A stretch of DNA of 45,582 nt from Tatumella sp. JGM118 (GTDB lineage Bacteria > Pseudomonadota > Gammaproteobacteria > Enterobacterales > Enterobacteriaceae). Made by a program: the position numbers and the translations under genes. Below are positions 19,753 through 31,563 of this stretch, piece by piece. Under the pieces are notes generated by a model. The model ran no database searches. It had not been told where the DNA came from and saw only the letters and a list, made by a program, of their open reading frames with translations. Every line of letters starts with the position of its first letter. Within the stretch, counting starts at the first letter, position 1. The DNA lies in assembly GCF_018257515.1 (NCBI RefSeq), contig NZ_JAERJR010000023.1:1-45582 (forward strand). The letters run 5' to 3'.

Positions 19753-20738
19753 GGACGTTCTCCACGGGCAGAAGGCGCGGAGGCTGCCGCAGGGTCGTTA
19801 TTCACCACTCCGCGTCCGGCCTCACCCGCTGGCGGTAATACCTGCGGCATCACCTGCATCAGTCGCTCATCGGCGGCCTGATGCACGGCTTCCGGAGCAA
19901 TATGGCTGCCATCCGTGGTGTTACTGTTCCAGAGTAACAGTAGATAACGCAGTCGTTGTAAGCCCGCGGCAGGCTTCGCCTGAATAATTGTCGCGGCACT
20001 GCGGGTATCCACCGACACTGAAGAGACCACCCCCACCGGATAACCTTCCGGGAAACGTCCCCCCAGTCCGGAACTGACCAGAACATCCCCGACACGAATA
20101 TCCGGGTTACCGGACATATTCTCCAGCTGCAGATTTTCAGAACATCCGGCACCGGTAGCGATCGCACGGACATCGTCACGCAATACCTGCACCGGCAAGG
20201 CATGGGAAGCATCACAAATCAGCATGACCCGACTGGTAAATTTACCGACAGAGACCACCTGACCCACTACGCCTTTTTCGCTGATCACCGGTTGCCCTTC
20301 ATAGACACCATTGTCACTACCGCGATCGATGATGACCTGATCGCTGTAAGGATCTGCCCCCGCAGAGATTACCTGAGTAATCATTTTACGCTCACCGGGA
20401 CGTAACGGTGACCCCAGCAATTCACGCAGACGAATATTTTCCTGCTTATACTGCCCCAGCAATAATAACTGACTATCTTTCAGCATCAGTTCACGGCGCA
20501 ATGCCACATTCTGCTGTTCCAGCATCTGCCGCGAAGCCAATGTTTCAGCAGCACCATCCAGAAAACGTCTGGGGCCATCTGCCAGAAAATAAAACGGGCT
20601 TACAGAAGTGTCGAGATAGCTACGGATCTCCCGGAAAGACCCCAGACGGCTATCAGCAATGATAATTGCTATCGCGGCAACGACTGCTAAAACTAAGCGT
20701 AACTGCAGAGACGGGCCTCTGCTAAAAATCGGCTTCAT
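19749..20738 (-). CDS. mreC: Rod-shape protein MreC
   Basis: MreC is a bitopic periplasmic scaffold of the elongasome that activates PBP2. The 329-residue product begins [15 protein letters not shown] and has one membrane helix (about 12-30), a coiled coil (about 68-105) and the beta-barrel region ([36 protein letters not shown]). The tail is polar and Ala/Pro-rich and shorter than in E. coli. ATG 20736-20738 has an AGGATT ribosome site; an upstream start 17 codons earlier is not family-like. Confidence 0.96.
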   Translation of the reverse strand: MKPIFSRGPSLQLRLVLAVVAAIAIIIADSRLGSFREIRSYLDTSVSPFYFLADGPRRFLDGAAETLASRQMLEQQNVALRRELMLKDSQLLLLGQYKQENIRLRELLGSPLRPGERKMITQVISAGADPYSDQVIIDRGSDNGVYEGQPVISEKGVVGQVVSVGKFTSRVMLICDASHALPVQVLRDDVRAIATGAGCSENLQLENMSGNPDIRVGDVLVSSGLGGRFPEGYPVGVVSSVSVDTRSAATIIQAKPAAGLQRLRYLLLLWNSNTTDGSHIAPEAVHQAADERLMQVMPQVLPPAGEAGRGVVNNDPAAASAPSARGERP

Positions 20739-20766
20739 AAATCCTGCGTGTTCCTCAACAAATATT

Positions 20767-20795
20767 AAGGGAGTGCGTTTAGCCTGCACTCCCTT
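20767..20795 (-). terminator. Hairpin between mreB and mreC
   Basis: AAGGGAGTGC (20767-20776) and GCACTCCCTT (20786-20795) form a 10-base perfect stem with a 9-base loop. On the minus strand it lies after the mreB stop, followed by AT-rich sequence, 28 bases before mreC. It is a good candidate attenuator that lets mreB be expressed above mreCD. Confidence 0.55.
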
Positions 20796-20883
20796 AGGCT
20801 GGACACGTCATCATTGGGTGTTCAGACAGCAATCTCTGGCTATTAAGTGTAGCCAGTAAAACGCCCAGGGTCCGGCCGGATGA

Positions 20884-21978
<1,095 letters not shown>

Positions 21979-22158
21979 TTACCAACCACACGAAGCCGCC
22001 ACAAGGCGCAACAACATTCTGCTCCGGTGAAAAAATAAACAATTGTACATTTATGCCAGCATGATTTGTAGCAAGCATCATCACAGTACTGTAAACCCGA
22101 CATTTTTCCGCCAGCCATTTTTAACGTCAATCGCTAACGGAAACAAAATTTAACATTT

Positions 22159-22187
22159 AGAGTCTGTTTTTCAAACAGCCAGACTCT
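22159..22187 (-). terminator. Nested hairpin between csrD and mreB
   Basis: AGAGTCTG (22159-22166) pairs with CAGACTCT (22180-22187). Within it CTGTTT (22164-22169) can instead pair with AAACAG (22173-22178), giving two alternative stems. It lies about 50 bases past the csrD stop on the minus strand and is followed by AT-rich sequence. It may end csrD transcription or control read-through into mreB. Confidence 0.45.
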
Positions 22188-22234
22188 GAAAAGACAACGG
22201 AATTATCTCTCAGAAAACCCGGTTCGCCCGTGTT

Positions 22235-24193
22235 TCACTGCATTTCCCGGGGTCTTTTCTTCACAGCGTCATTCCGCATAAATTTAACCGGTAAGGGTGG
22301 CGCAATAAAATCGCCTTGTCCACCGCTAACACCTAAATTTATCAGCATCATCCACTCTTCACGGGTTCTGACACCGGTAGCGAACACTAACGTTGATACC
22401 GCATGACAACTTTCGACCAGGCTACTCACCAGTAACTGGTTCTCCGGCCGCCGCTCAATATTACGCACCAGTCCGGCATCCAGTTTGATAGCCCCGGCTT
22501 TTATCCGGGGTAAATACGCACTGCTGACCAGGGTCTGACCTGCCTGACTGATAACAATCCGGCACCCGAATGCCCGCAGATTATGCAACACGGTAAATAA
22601 CCGGTCGATGTGTTGACACACATCTGCCTCAGCAAGTTCAAATAAAAATCTTTTTCTTTTAGATCGGGGGATCTGTAATAGCATTTTGTAAAGCCACTGC
22701 GCAAAAGGGCGTTGTAACAAGGCGTCTATCGTTAGCGGAAACGACCAGGTCCCCGCGCCGCTTTCTGCCGCCAGCAAAAAGCCACGGGTCAGAAACTGGC
22801 GATCCCAGAGAGCAGCCATACCCATGTCACACACCAGGGGCATATATTCTGCAGGCAGAATAGCGTGATCATTATCGTTAATGCGCCCTTGTAATACCCG
22901 ATGATGTATCTGGCCCTGCCAGTCAGTGACCGCTTTTTGCAATAGCAACGGCCCGCCCCGCTGATAGGTATTTTCCAGCAAGGTTCGCCAGCGAACGCTG
23001 CCGCGCCCCTGCTTCAGATGCTGACTCTCTTCAACCGCCCAGTTATTACTGCCCAGCAAGGTCGCCCTGCGCATTGCCAGATCCAGTCGCTCCATGACTT
23101 GTGTCATGCTTTGCCCGCGCTGCCAGTCACTGATCGCGATATGCACAAAATCGTCTTTATTATAATTCCCGAACGGTGCAGAGGCTTCTGCGGCGGTGAT
23201 CAGCTTTGCCGCGATCCCCTCGGCTTCTTTTAGCGACCGGTGAGGCAATAATACGGTGAAGTCATTCTGAAAATACCGGGCCAGTAAAGCCCCCGGATAG
23301 CAACTGACCAGCGCGGACACACTATGAACAAATTCAAACAAACGGTGATTTTGCCGCTCTGCTTCGCTCGTGTCCGGCACCCCGTCTGACCCGGTAAAAC
23401 GAAGCATGATAATACAGCCATGCTCTGCTGCCTCTTCCTGCGAATCGAGTAAGGTGGCAAAACGACTGTTAAAGAAAAGACGGTTATTTAGCCCGCTTTC
23501 GCTATCCAGAGACGCAAATTCGCGGATGAGATTATCTATCCGTACGCGTTGAACCCCCGCCTGTTCTATCTCCTGCAGCAGCGTATCAATCGCCTGACTG
23601 ACTTTCGGAGGCCATTCGGTTGTTTCCCGGGTGACTGTCTGGCTGCGATCGCCTTGCAAAATTCGCTGGCTTCGGGCTTCCAGTCGGCCCATCCCTGAAG
23701 ACTCCCGGTCTAACCAGAAATGCAGCAGCAGTAGCAGGACCGACATCACCAGCACGACGATCCCCATCACGATAAAGGTGGAGATACCCGCAAATGACGC
23801 AAGCCAGGTCTGGACCGGATTCAGGATAGTAATACGTAGCGTCAGAGAGGGATGGTGCATTAATGTGGCGGAAAAATGGTAAAAACGGTTGGGTGTGTCT
23901 TCAACCAGAGGGAACTCATGACGGGCAAGTCTGATGACCGCATGTTTCCCGTCATACAATTCAAGTCGTTCAATATTGACGACCGGCATCACCCCTCGCA
24001 ACCAGCGCGTCATTTCCTGCGGGGTTCGGGTAAAGAGCGCCTGATCGACAGAGGTGGCCAGCGTATTAAACTGATGTTCGATGCGCTGCTTGTTGAGCCA
24101 GAGAAAACTGGCTATACAGCCGAATAACATCAATAACATCGCCAGCATACTGACAAAAGTGATGAGTGCGGTAAGCCGTGTCGTTGAACGCAT
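22235..24193 (-). CDS. csrD: RNase E specificity factor CsrD
   Basis: CsrD (YhdA) directs RNase E to the CsrB and CsrC small RNAs, freeing CsrA. The 652-residue product begins MRSTTRLTAL and has two membrane helices (about 7-33 and 139-160) around a periplasmic loop. A linker, a degenerate GGDEF domain and a degenerate EAL domain follow. The GGDEF signature is replaced by RYFQNDF (about 306-312) and the EAL tripeptide region by HRVLQGRI (about 431-438), so no cyclic-di-GMP enzyme activity is expected, as in E. coli CsrD. I chose ATG 24191-24193; an earlier in-frame start would add 40 non-family residues. Confidence 0.93.
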   Translation of the reverse strand: MRSTTRLTALITFVSMLAMLLMLFGCIASFLWLNKQRIEHQFNTLATSVDQALFTRTPQEMTRWLRGVMPVVNIERLELYDGKHAVIRLARHEFPLVEDTPNRFYHFSATLMHHPSLTLRITILNPVQTWLASFAGISTFIVMGIVVLVMSVLLLLLHFWLDRESSGMGRLEARSQRILQGDRSQTVTRETTEWPPKVSQAIDTLLQEIEQAGVQRVRIDNLIREFASLDSESGLNNRLFFNSRFATLLDSQEEAAEHGCIIMLRFTGSDGVPDTSEAERQNHRLFEFVHSVSALVSCYPGALLARYFQNDFTVLLPHRSLKEAEGIAAKLITAAEASAPFGNYNKDDFVHIAISDWQRGQSMTQVMERLDLAMRRATLLGSNNWAVEESQHLKQGRGSVRWRTLLENTYQRGGPLLLQKAVTDWQGQIHHRVLQGRINDNDHAILPAEYMPLVCDMGMAALWDRQFLTRGFLLAAESGAGTWSFPLTIDALLQRPFAQWLYKMLLQIPRSKRKRFLFELAEADVCQHIDRLFTVLHNLRAFGCRIVISQAGQTLVSSAYLPRIKAGAIKLDAGLVRNIERRPENQLLVSSLVESCHAVSTLVFATGVRTREEWMMLINLGVSGGQGDFIAPPLPVKFMRNDAVKKRPREMQ

Positions 24194-24428
24194 CCCTGTG
24201 CTCCCGGTGACTGAATCCGATCCAGAATAAGATAATATCAGCATCCCGCTGACCGTTGAGCGAAAATAGCATAAGCCTTTACTCTCTGCAGTGATAACGG
24301 CCGGCAAACACATTTCTTTACGTTCCGGCCTTGCCCGTGCAGAAAAATGGCTGGCTATACTTGGTACTCAGCCGGCAGAACGCTGGCTGCCTTATCACTC
24401 GTCGAAACATCCCCCGGAGGAACCTGGC

Positions 24429-25433
24429 ATGAATAAACCTTTGAAAGAATCAGACGTCACTCCGGAGCAGGTGTTCTTCTGTTCACGCCGGAAACTGCTG
24501 AAGCTGCTCGGGATCAGCAGTGCTGCCCTGTCACTGCCGATGACCGCGAAGGCCGGTCTGGCAGACTGGTTTAGCGGGGCATCCTCCGAGCCTCCGCTGA
24601 CCTCCCCTCCGCATCCCATCGACTTTACCTCTCCGGCCCGGTGGCAGGCAAAGCTGACCCTGACCCCGGAACAAAAAGTCACCGGTTATAACAATTTTTA
24701 TGAGTTCGGGATGGATAAAGCCGACCCCGCGGCGAATGCCCGTCAGTTTAAAACCTCCCCCTGGAATATCACGATTGATGGTGAAGTTGCTCACCCGATG
24801 ACGCTGGATATGGACGATATTTTCAAAAAATTCCCGATGGAACAGCGTATCTATCGCATGCGCTGTGTTGAGGCATGGTCAATGGTGGTGCCATGGATAG
24901 GGTTCAGTCTGGCCTCCTTGCTGAAAATGGTGGCTCCCACCAGCAATGCCCGCTATGTCGCTTTTCAGACCCTGTATGATCCGCAACAGATGCCAGGACA
25001 ACAGGAAGGGCTGAACAGTGCCGGATTACAGTACCCTTATGTCGAAGGGTTGCGCCTTGATGAAGCGATGAACCCTTTGACCCTGCTGACGACCGGTGTC
25101 TATGGCAAAACATTACCGCCACAGAATGGCGCCCCCTTACGCCTGATCGTGCCCTGGAAATATGGGTTTAAAGGCATTAAATCCATCGTGAAAATCAGCC
25201 TGACCCGGGAACAGCCCCCCTCAACCTGGAACCTGATGGCGCCGGACGAATATGGCTTTTATGCCAATGTGAACCCGCATGTGGATCATCCTCGCTGGTC
25301 ACAGGCGACAGAGCGGTTTATCGGCCCCGGCGGGTTATTAGATGTCAGCCGGCAACCCACACTGATGTTTAACGGTTATGGCGGGGAGGTCGCTTCGATG
25401 TATAAGGATATGGATTTACGGAGATATTTTTAA
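24429..25433 (+). CDS. msrP: Periplasmic methionine-sulfoxide reductase catalytic subunit MsrP
   Basis: MsrP (YedY) is a molybdopterin enzyme that repairs oxidised methionines in periplasmic proteins. The 334-residue precursor has a Tat signal with [10 protein letters not shown] (twin Arg 20-21) and a cleavage site near residue 42. The molybdenum-ligating cysteine is Cys146 in [15 protein letters not shown] chose ATG 24429 for the GGAGGAA ribosome site and family length. Its TAA overlaps the msrQ ATG by one base. The upstream gene csrD is divergent, with 235 bases between them. Confidence 0.96.
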   Translation: MNKPLKESDVTPEQVFFCSRRKLLKLLGISSAALSLPMTAKAGLADWFSGASSEPPLTSPPHPIDFTSPARWQAKLTLTPEQKVTGYNNFYEFGMDKADPAANARQFKTSPWNITIDGEVAHPMTLDMDDIFKKFPMEQRIYRMRCVEAWSMVVPWIGFSLASLLKMVAPTSNARYVAFQTLYDPQQMPGQQEGLNSAGLQYPYVEGLRLDEAMNPLTLLTTGVYGKTLPPQNGAPLRLIVPWKYGFKGIKSIVKISLTREQPPSTWNLMAPDEYGFYANVNPHVDHPRWSQATERFIGPGGLLDVSRQPTLMFNGYGGEVASMYKDMDLRRYF

Positions 25434-26047
25434 TGGCGAGCCGCGGAACCCCGGGTACGGTAACAATTATCCTGCTGAAGTGTCTGCTGCATCTGGCCGC
25501 CTTTGCCCCGTTTATCTATCTGGTTTTTTCTGTTCGTTCGGGCGGGTTCAGTGCCGATCCGGCCAAAGATATACAACATTTTACCGGGCTTATCGGGCTG
25601 AAGTTACTGATGGCCACCTTGCTGGTGAGCCCGCTGGCAAAAGGGTTACGCTTTCCTCAGCTTCTGCGCTGCCGCCGGCTGCTGGGGATATGGTGTTTCG
25701 CCTGGGCCACCCTTCACCTGCTGAGTTACTATTTTCTGGAACTGGGGGTGGGTAATCTGTCTTTGCTGGGGCAGGAAATCGTCCGACGGCCCTACCTGAC
25801 GTTAGGTATGATCAGCTGGGTGCTGCTTTTTCTGCTGGCGATAACCTCTTTCAGGCGCGTGCAGATACGTGCAGGCCAGCGCTGGCAAAAACTGCATAAC
25901 AGCATCTATCTGCTGGCGATAATGATCCCCGTCCACTATTTATGGTCAGTAAAAGCCTACTCCCTGCAGCCTTTTCTCTGGCTGGCTTTCGCCGTGTTAC
26001 TGTGCGCACTTCGCCTTAAAAAACTGTGGCGTAAAACCGATTTATAA
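25433..26047 (+). CDS. msrQ: Heme-binding membrane subunit MsrQ
   Basis: MsrQ (YedZ) is the b-type-heme inner-membrane protein that passes electrons from the respiratory chain to MsrP. The 204-residue product has about six hydrophobic helices. Heme-ligand candidates include His in [10 protein letters not shown] (near residue 102) and in [17 protein letters not shown] (near 155-168). It belongs to the ferric-reductase-like fold. The 1-base overlap TAATG with msrP indicates translational coupling. The two genes form a standard MsrPQ system. Confidence 0.95.
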   Translation: MASRGTPGTVTIILLKCLLHLAAFAPFIYLVFSVRSGGFSADPAKDIQHFTGLIGLKLLMATLLVSPLAKGLRFPQLLRCRRLLGIWCFAWATLHLLSYYFLELGVGNLSLLGQEIVRRPYLTLGMISWVLLFLLAITSFRRVQIRAGQRWQKLHNSIYLLAIMIPVHYLWSVKAYSLQPFLWLAFAVLLCALRLKKLWRKTDL

Positions 26048-26159
26048 GTTTATCAGGTTGGCTTATTGCCGTAATTTCTGTTAAAAAGTGCCGCGGACCA
26101 AGAATTGATAAACTTCGCGGATAAAACGACTAATATGCGGCGAATTGCCTCGAAAGCGA

Positions 26160-26165
26160 TATAAT
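26160..26165 (+). promoter_or_regulatory. Candidate -10 for aroQ-accB-accC
   Basis: A perfect TATAAT lies 110 bases before the aroQ start, without a good -35 hexamer. An upstream alternative is TTGATA (26105-26110) with TAATAT (26131-26136), but its 20-base spacing is poor. The region 26048-26275 otherwise holds no gene. Confidence 0.35.
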
Positions 26166-26275
26166 CGAAAAATTCTTACCCCCTGAGAGCCTCTTTTTTG
26201 CCAGAATGGGTGACAAATGCAAACGGGGAGAGTATTTTACGCAATGCCTTTATTTTTGCAGGAGATAGCCACACG

Positions 26276-26728
26276 ATGGCAGATAACTTTCATATTTTGC
26301 TTCTCAATGGCCCGAACCTTAACTTGCTGGGAACCCGGGAGCCGGAGACCTATGGTCATACGACCTTGCCGGATATCGTCAGTGAGGTAACGCGTCAGGC
26401 CGGGAAACTCAATGTGAAACTGAGTCACCTGCAATCGAATGCGGAACATCAGCTGATTGACCGCATTCATGAGGCAAAAGGCAATGTGGATTACATCATT
26501 ATTAATCCTGCCGCATTTACGCACACCAGCGTAGCCCTGCGGGATGCCTTGCTGGCGGTCAGCATTCCTTTTATCGAAGTGCACCTGTCTAATGTGCATG
26601 CTCGTGAACCTTTCCGCCATCATTCCTATCTCTCCGATATTGCTGCCGGTGTCATCTGCGGATTAGGTACCGACGGCTATCACTGGGCTTTACAAACGGC
26701 AGTTAAACGCCTGTCAAATTCAAATTAA
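26276..26728 (+). CDS. aroQ: Type II 3-dehydroquinate dehydratase
   Basis: AroQ converts 3-dehydroquinate to 3-dehydroshikimate in the shikimate pathway. The 150-residue product has the type II signature [21 protein letters not shown] with Arg21 and catalytic Tyr26, the block [18 protein letters not shown], and [22 protein letters not shown] with active-site histidines. I chose ATG 26276; an in-frame start 26 codons earlier would add a non-family extension. It lies 21 bases before accB, so it probably shares the accBC transcript. E. coli has no aroQ here and uses type I AroD. Confidence 0.95.
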   Translation: MADNFHILLLNGPNLNLLGTREPETYGHTTLPDIVSEVTRQAGKLNVKLSHLQSNAEHQLIDRIHEAKGNVDYIIINPAAFTHTSVALRDALLAVSIPFIEVHLSNVHAREPFRHHSYLSDIAAGVICGLGTDGYHWALQTAVKRLSNSN

Positions 26729-26749
26729 ACAGAGTACGGAACCACACTC

Positions 26750-27214
26750 ATGGATATTCGTAAAATTAAAAAACTGATCGAACTTGTTGAAGAATCCGGC
26801 ATCGCTGAACTTGAAATTTCAGAAGGTGAAGAATCCGTTCGCATCAGTCGTTCACCTGCTAACATGGGTTATCCGGTAATGCAGCAGGCGTATGCTGCCC
26901 CTGTTGCACCTGCACCGGTCGCTGCCAGCGCACCTGCGCCGGTCGCCGAACCTGCCGCAGCTGCCAGCAAAGAAGTCAGCGGCCATATCGTTCGTTCACC
27001 GATGGTAGGAACCTTCTACCGCACACCAAGCCCGGATGCCAAACCTTTCGTTGAGGTCGGTCAGAAGGTCACTGCCGGTGAAACTCTGTGCATCGTTGAA
27101 GCAATGAAAATGATGAACCAGATTGAAGCTGACAAGTCAGGTGTTGTGAAAGCTATCCTGGTAGAAAACGGCCAACCTGTTGAATTTGACGAGCCATTGG
27201 TCGTCATCGAATAA
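26750..27214 (+). CDS. accB: Biotin carboxyl carrier protein of acetyl-CoA carboxylase
   Basis: AccB carries biotin between the biotin carboxylase and carboxyltransferase subunits in the first step of fatty acid synthesis. The 154-residue product has the N-terminal [18 protein letters not shown] region and an Ala/Pro-rich linker (about 48-73). The C-terminal biotinyl domain has the biotin lysine Lys120 in VEAMKMMNQ. It precedes accC by 10 bases. In E. coli AccB represses its own operon; nothing here contradicts that. Confidence 0.98.
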   Translation: MDIRKIKKLIELVEESGIAELEISEGEESVRISRSPANMGYPVMQQAYAAPVAPAPVAASAPAPVAEPAAAASKEVSGHIVRSPMVGTFYRTPSPDAKPFVEVGQKVTAGETLCIVEAMKMMNQIEADKSGVVKAILVENGQPVEFDEPLVVIE

Positions 27215-27224
27215 CGAGGCAACC

Positions 27225-28574
27225 ATGCTGGAAAAAATTGTTATTGCTAACCGTGGGGAAATTGCGCTGCGTATTTTGCGTGCCTGTAAAGAACTGGGCA
27301 TCAAAACCGTTGCGGTACATTCCACTGCAGATCGTGACTTAAAACATGTCCTGCTGGCAGACGAAACCGTATGCATCGGACCAGCACCTTCAGTCAAAAG
27401 CTATCTGAATATTCCTGCGTTGATTTCAGCGGCAGAGATCACCGGCGCGGATGCTATCCACCCGGGCTATGGCTTTTTGTCTGAGAATGCTGACTTCGCA
27501 GAACAGGTTGAACGTTCCGGCTTCATCTTTATCGGTCCGAAAGCCGAAACGATTCGTCTGATGGGCGACAAAGTTTCCGCGATCAACGCGATGAAGAAAG
27601 CTGGTGTTCCTTGCGTCCCGGGGTCCGATGGATCGCTCGGTGATGACATGAACAAAAACCGTGAGATCGCTAAACGTATCGGTTATCCGATTATCGTTAA
27701 AGCCTCTGGCGGCGGCGGCGGACGCGGTATGCGTGTCGTTCGCGGTGAAAAAGACCTGGAACAGTCCATTAATATGACCCGTGCGGAAGCGAAAGCGGCT
27801 TTCAACAACGATATGGTCTATATGGAAAAATATCTGGAAAATCCTCGTCATATCGAGATTCAGGTCTTAGCCGATGGACAGGGTCAGGCCATCTATCTGG
27901 CAGAACGTGACTGCTCAATGCAGCGTCGTCACCAGAAAGTGGTCGAAGAAGCCCCGGCGCCGGGAATTACTCCGGAACTGCGTAGCTTTATCGGTACACG
28001 TTGTACTCAGGCCTGTATTGATATCGGTTATCGTGGTGCCGGTACGTTTGAGTTCCTGTTCGAAAATGGTGAGTTCTACTTTATTGAGATGAACACCCGT
28101 ATTCAGGTAGAACATCCGGTCACTGAAATGATCACCGGTGTCGACCTGATCAAAGAACAGTTACGTATCGCGGCCGGTCTGCCATTGTCTATCCGTCAGG
28201 AAGACGTGGTTATTCGTGGTCATGCTGTGGAATGCCGTATTAACGCAGAAGATCCGAATACCTTCCTGCCAAGCCCGGGGAAAATTACCCGTTTCCACGC
28301 GCCGGGTGGTTTTGGCGTACGTTGGGAATCGCATATCTATTCCGGTTATACCGTACCGCCATACTATGACTCCATGATTGGTAAACTGATCACTTACGGT
28401 GAAACCCGCGACGTCGCGATTTCCCGTATGACCAATGCCTTAGCTGAGCTGATCGTCGATGGTATTAAAACCAACGTCGAACTGCAGCTGAAGATCATGG
28501 CTGACGAGCATTTCCGTGAAGGTGGAACCAATATCCACTATCTGGAGAAAAAACTGGGACTTCAGGAAAAGTAA
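27225..28574 (+). CDS. accC: Biotin carboxylase subunit of acetyl-CoA carboxylase
   Basis: AccC carboxylates biotin on AccB using ATP and bicarbonate. The 449-residue product begins [20 protein letters not shown] and has the ATP-grasp fold with the glycine-rich lid SGGGGGRGM (161-169), the block [19 protein letters not shown] and the metal/bicarbonate region [19 protein letters not shown]. Length and sequence match E. coli. I chose ATG 27225 with a GAGG ribosome site; an earlier in-frame start lies within accB. A strong terminator follows 21 bases after the stop. Confidence 0.98.
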   Translation: MLEKIVIANRGEIALRILRACKELGIKTVAVHSTADRDLKHVLLADETVCIGPAPSVKSYLNIPALISAAEITGADAIHPGYGFLSENADFAEQVERSGFIFIGPKAETIRLMGDKVSAINAMKKAGVPCVPGSDGSLGDDMNKNREIAKRIGYPIIVKASGGGGGRGMRVVRGEKDLEQSINMTRAEAKAAFNNDMVYMEKYLENPRHIEIQVLADGQGQAIYLAERDCSMQRRHQKVVEEAPAPGITPELRSFIGTRCTQACIDIGYRGAGTFEFLFENGEFYFIEMNTRIQVEHPVTEMITGVDLIKEQLRIAAGLPLSIRQEDVVIRGHAVECRINAEDPNTFLPSPGKITRFHAPGGFGVRWESHIYSGYTVPPYYDSMIGKLITYGETRDVAISRMTNALAELIVDGIKTNVELQLKIMADEHFREGGTNIHYLEKKLGLQEK

Positions 28575-28595
28575 TTTCTTTTCTGAGTCACTGCC

Positions 28596-28627
28596 AAGGC
28601 CGGATTTTCCGGCCTTTATTATTTTTG
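28596..28627 (+). terminator. Intrinsic terminator after accC
   Basis: AAGGCCGG (28596-28603) pairs with CCGGCCTT (28609-28616) around ATTTT and is followed by a T-rich tail. It separates accBC from yhdT-panF. Confidence 0.85.
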
Positions 28628-28647
28628 TCTTTCCGTTGAGGTTAACG

Positions 28648-28890
28648 ATGGACTCTCGTTTCAAACAAGCGCATAAGGAAGCCCGCTGGTCATTGCTTCT
28701 TGCGGTTAGCTGGCTGATTGTCTGGTCAGTGAGTGCCTGGACGGGCGGAACAACTCCGGGCATTTTTGGCTTCCCCCGCTGGTTCGAATTATCCTGCCTT
28801 TTTGCACCGTTATTTTTCCTGTTTCTGTGCGCCTTAATGATCCGTTTTATTTTCCGTGATATCCCGCTGGAGGATCAGGGTGAACAGTAA
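28648..28890 (+). CDS. yhdT: Small membrane protein YhdT (DUF997)
   Basis: YhdT is an 80-residue membrane protein encoded just before panF in enterobacteria; its role is unknown, though the constant pairing suggests a link with pantothenate uptake. The product begins MDSRFKQAHKEARWSLLL and has two hydrophobic helices (about 15-33 and 48-70) and the C-terminal RFIFRDIPLED. I chose ATG 28648 behind TTGAGG. Its end overlaps the panF start by 11 bases, so translation is probably coupled. Confidence 0.93.
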   Translation: MDSRFKQAHKEARWSLLLAVSWLIVWSVSAWTGGTTPGIFGFPRWFELSCLFAPLFFLFLCALMIRFIFRDIPLEDQGEQ

Positions 28891-30337
28891 AATTATATTT
28901 CCCCTGCTGGGGTATCTGCTGCTTGTGGCGGCGATCTCTCTGTTTGCGATGTATCAGCAAAAAAGAGCCAGGGGCGCGTTTCTGAACGAATATTTCCTCG
29001 GCGGAAGAACGCTGGGAGGATTTCTGTTAGCCATGACCCTGACGACCGCCTATGTCAGTGCCAGTTCTTTTGTCGGAGGCCCCGGAGCTGCCTATAAATA
29101 TGGCCTGGGGTGGGTATTTCTGGCGATGGTACAGGTCCCTACCGTCTGGCTATCATTAGGGGTGCTCGGGAAAAAATTTGCCATTCTGGCACGCCGGTAT
29201 AATGCCGTTACCCTGAATGACATTCTCTACGCCCGCTTCAAAAGCTCTCTGGTGGTGTGGATTGCCAGCCTGGCACTGTTACTGGCATTTATAGCCGTGA
29301 TGGCGGTACAGTTCATCGGTGGTGCCCGGCTGCTCGAAAGCGTTGCAGGGATCCCCTATACCCGTGGCTTGCTGATTTTTGGCGGTATCATTGCGCTCTA
29401 TACCGCGCTCGGAGGCTTTCGTGCCAGCGTACTGAATGATGCCATGCAGGGACTGGTGATGCTGGCAGGGACTTTCCTGTTACTGTTTGCGGTGCTTCAT
29501 GCCGCAGGCGGGCCGGCCCATGCCGTGGCCACCCTGAAAGCCATTAACCCGCAACTGATCGCGCCCGAAGGTGCGGGTAATATTATTACCGTGCATCTGT
29601 TGATTTCATTCACCGTGCTGGTCTGTTTCGGCGTGTTGGGGCTGCCCAATACGGCGGTGCGCTGTATTTCATACCGCGACAGTAAGGCGGTTCATCGGGG
29701 GATACTGCTCGGTACGCTGGTCATGACCCTGCTGATGCTGGGAATGCATCTGGCCGGTGCGCTGGGGCGCGCTATCCTCCCGGAGTTATCGGTCCCTGAC
29801 CTGGTGATCCCGACGCTGATGATGAAAGTACTGCCACCCTTCGCGGCCGGCATTTTTCTTGCCGCGCCGATGTCAGCAATCATGTCGAATGTGAATGCTC
29901 ACTTACTTCAGGCATCCGCCACCCTGATTAAGGACTTATATCTGCGGATGTTCCCGCAACGTGCGGAAAATGAGGCGCATCTTCGCCGCCTCTCTACCTG
30001 GCTGACACTGGCTTTAGGGATCCTGCTGATTATTACCGCATGGCATCCGCCGGCGATGATTATCTGGATGAATCTGCTGGCCTTTGGCGCACTGGAAACC
30101 GTTTTCCTCTGGCCTCTGGTTCTGGGGTTATACTGGAAATCGGCCAATGCGACCGGCGCAGTATGCAGTATGCTCTGCGGCGCGATCAGTTATACCTTAC
30201 TGGTGAGTCTGAAAATTTCATGCTGGAACTTCCACCCGATAGTTCCTGCCCTGTTACTGAGTCTGGCCGCGTTTCTGATTGGCAACCGGCTGGGTAAACC
30301 AACACCCCGGGAGATATCCCCGGCGGTGAAGCAATAA
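28880..30337 (+). CDS. panF: Sodium/pantothenate symporter PanF
   Basis: PanF takes up pantothenate, the vitamin precursor of coenzyme A, driven by sodium (SSSF/SLC5 family). The 485-residue product has about 12-13 helices and family blocks [58 protein letters not shown] and [15 protein letters not shown] chose GTG 28880 because AGGATCAGG precedes it and the resulting length is close to E. coli PanF (483). The longer alternative 8 codons upstream lacks this support. prmA begins 11 bases downstream. Confidence 0.95.
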   Translation: MNSKIIFPLLGYLLLVAAISLFAMYQQKRARGAFLNEYFLGGRTLGGFLLAMTLTTAYVSASSFVGGPGAAYKYGLGWVFLAMVQVPTVWLSLGVLGKKFAILARRYNAVTLNDILYARFKSSLVVWIASLALLLAFIAVMAVQFIGGARLLESVAGIPYTRGLLIFGGIIALYTALGGFRASVLNDAMQGLVMLAGTFLLLFAVLHAAGGPAHAVATLKAINPQLIAPEGAGNIITVHLLISFTVLVCFGVLGLPNTAVRCISYRDSKAVHRGILLGTLVMTLLMLGMHLAGALGRAILPELSVPDLVIPTLMMKVLPPFAAGIFLAAPMSAIMSNVNAHLLQASATLIKDLYLRMFPQRAENEAHLRRLSTWLTLALGILLIITAWHPPAMIIWMNLLAFGALETVFLWPLVLGLYWKSANATGAVCSMLCGAISYTLLVSLKISCWNFHPIVPALLLSLAAFLIGNRLGKPTPREISPAVKQ

Positions 30338-30348
30338 AGAGATACGCT

Positions 30349-31230
30349 ATGCCTTGGATACAAATCAAAATTAATACCTCAGGTGCCAATGCTGAAGCCA
30401 TCAGTGATGCGCTGATTGAAAACGGGGCTGTTTCAGTCACGTTTCAGGATACCCATGATAACCCGGTGTATGAGCCCCTGCCTGGGGAAACCCGCTTATG
30501 GGGTGATACCGACGTCATTGGCTTGTTCGATGCTGAAACAGAGATGCAGCAGGTTATCCGCGTGCTGGAACAGCATCCTTTGCTGGGGACCGGCTTTCAC
30601 CACAAAGTTGAACAAATCGAAGACAAAGACTGGGAACGTGAGTGGATGGATAACTTCCATCCGATGTGTTTCGGAAAGCGGTTGTGGATCTGCCCGAGCT
30701 GGCGTGACGTGCCGGACCCGGAGGCCGTCAATGTGATGCTGGACCCGGGTCTGGCGTTTGGTACCGGCACGCATCCGACCACCTCCTTATGCCTGAGCTG
30801 GCTGGACGGACAGGATCTGAACGGGAAAACAGTGATCGATTTTGGTTGCGGTTCCGGGATCCTGGCGATCGCTGCCCTGAAACTGGGGGCGGCACATGCT
30901 ATCGGTATCGATATCGATCCTCAGGCCATTCAGGCCAGCCGGGATAACGCAGAACGTAACGGGGTTTCAGATCGTCTTGACCTCTATCTTCCGGAGCAAC
31001 AGCCTGAAAACCTGAGCGCGGACGTGGTGGTTGCCAATATTCTGGCCGGCCCGTTGCGTGAACTCGCACCGCTTATCAGTGTATTACCCGCCAGCGGCGG
31101 TAAACTGGCGCTGTCCGGTATTCTGGCCAGTCAGGCCGATGATGTGTGTGAAGCCTACGCGCAGAAATTCGCGCTGGACCCGGTGGCGGAAAAAGAAGAG
31201 TGGTGTCGTATTACGGGTCAGCGTAACTAA
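30349..31230 (+). CDS. prmA: Ribosomal protein L11 methyltransferase
   Basis: PrmA trimethylates several amino groups of ribosomal protein L11 with S-adenosylmethionine. The 293-residue product equals the E. coli length. The N-terminal substrate-recognition domain (about 1-90) begins [12 protein letters not shown]. The methyltransferase domain has [15 protein letters not shown] and the SAM-binding [15 protein letters not shown] (about 163-177), followed by the catalytic-type [11 protein letters not shown]. It is co-directional with panF, 11 bases away. Confidence 0.97.
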   Translation: MPWIQIKINTSGANAEAISDALIENGAVSVTFQDTHDNPVYEPLPGETRLWGDTDVIGLFDAETEMQQVIRVLEQHPLLGTGFHHKVEQIEDKDWEREWMDNFHPMCFGKRLWICPSWRDVPDPEAVNVMLDPGLAFGTGTHPTTSLCLSWLDGQDLNGKTVIDFGCGSGILAIAALKLGAAHAIGIDIDPQAIQASRDNAERNGVSDRLDLYLPEQQPENLSADVVVANILAGPLRELAPLISVLPASGGKLALSGILASQADDVCEAYAQKFALDPVAEKEEWCRITGQRN

Positions 31231-31482
31231 GGCGATCCCCCTGCAGGTCAGCGGCCAGACGACTGACAGAATGGCTCACAGAAAGACTTTTACAGCACAT
31301 TTTATATGGCAGATATGCTGTAAATTCCTCTGTGAGCTGTTTTTTATCCGGTATAAGCGGGGAAAAGAAAGAAAATTTTTCAAAATCCTGACAACAGTTA
31401 AAGCATAACCCATTGATATTAATAAATAAGTAAATAATTTCATGGGGTGAATATCTGTTTCCGTGATCAATGGCGGTATATT

Positions 31483-31526
31483 GTTCAAAGTTTGGCCTTT
31501 CATCTTCACAAAAAAATGCGTAATAT
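31483..31526 (+). promoter_or_regulatory. dusB-fis promoter with a Fis-binding site
   Basis: TTTCAT (31498-31503) N17 TAATAT (31521-31526) is followed by a GC-rich discriminator (ACGCCGCC), the hallmark of stringently controlled promoters. Immediately upstream GTTCAAAGTTTGGCC (31483-31497) fits the Fis core G-N3-A-N5-T-N3-C pattern and is centred near -43. In E. coli a Fis repression site sits at about -42. The rest of the 333-base gap from 31231 is AT-rich and holds no gene. Confidence 0.75.
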
Positions 31527-31563
31527 ACGCCGCCTTGCGAACATATAAGGTCATCTCTTTCCC

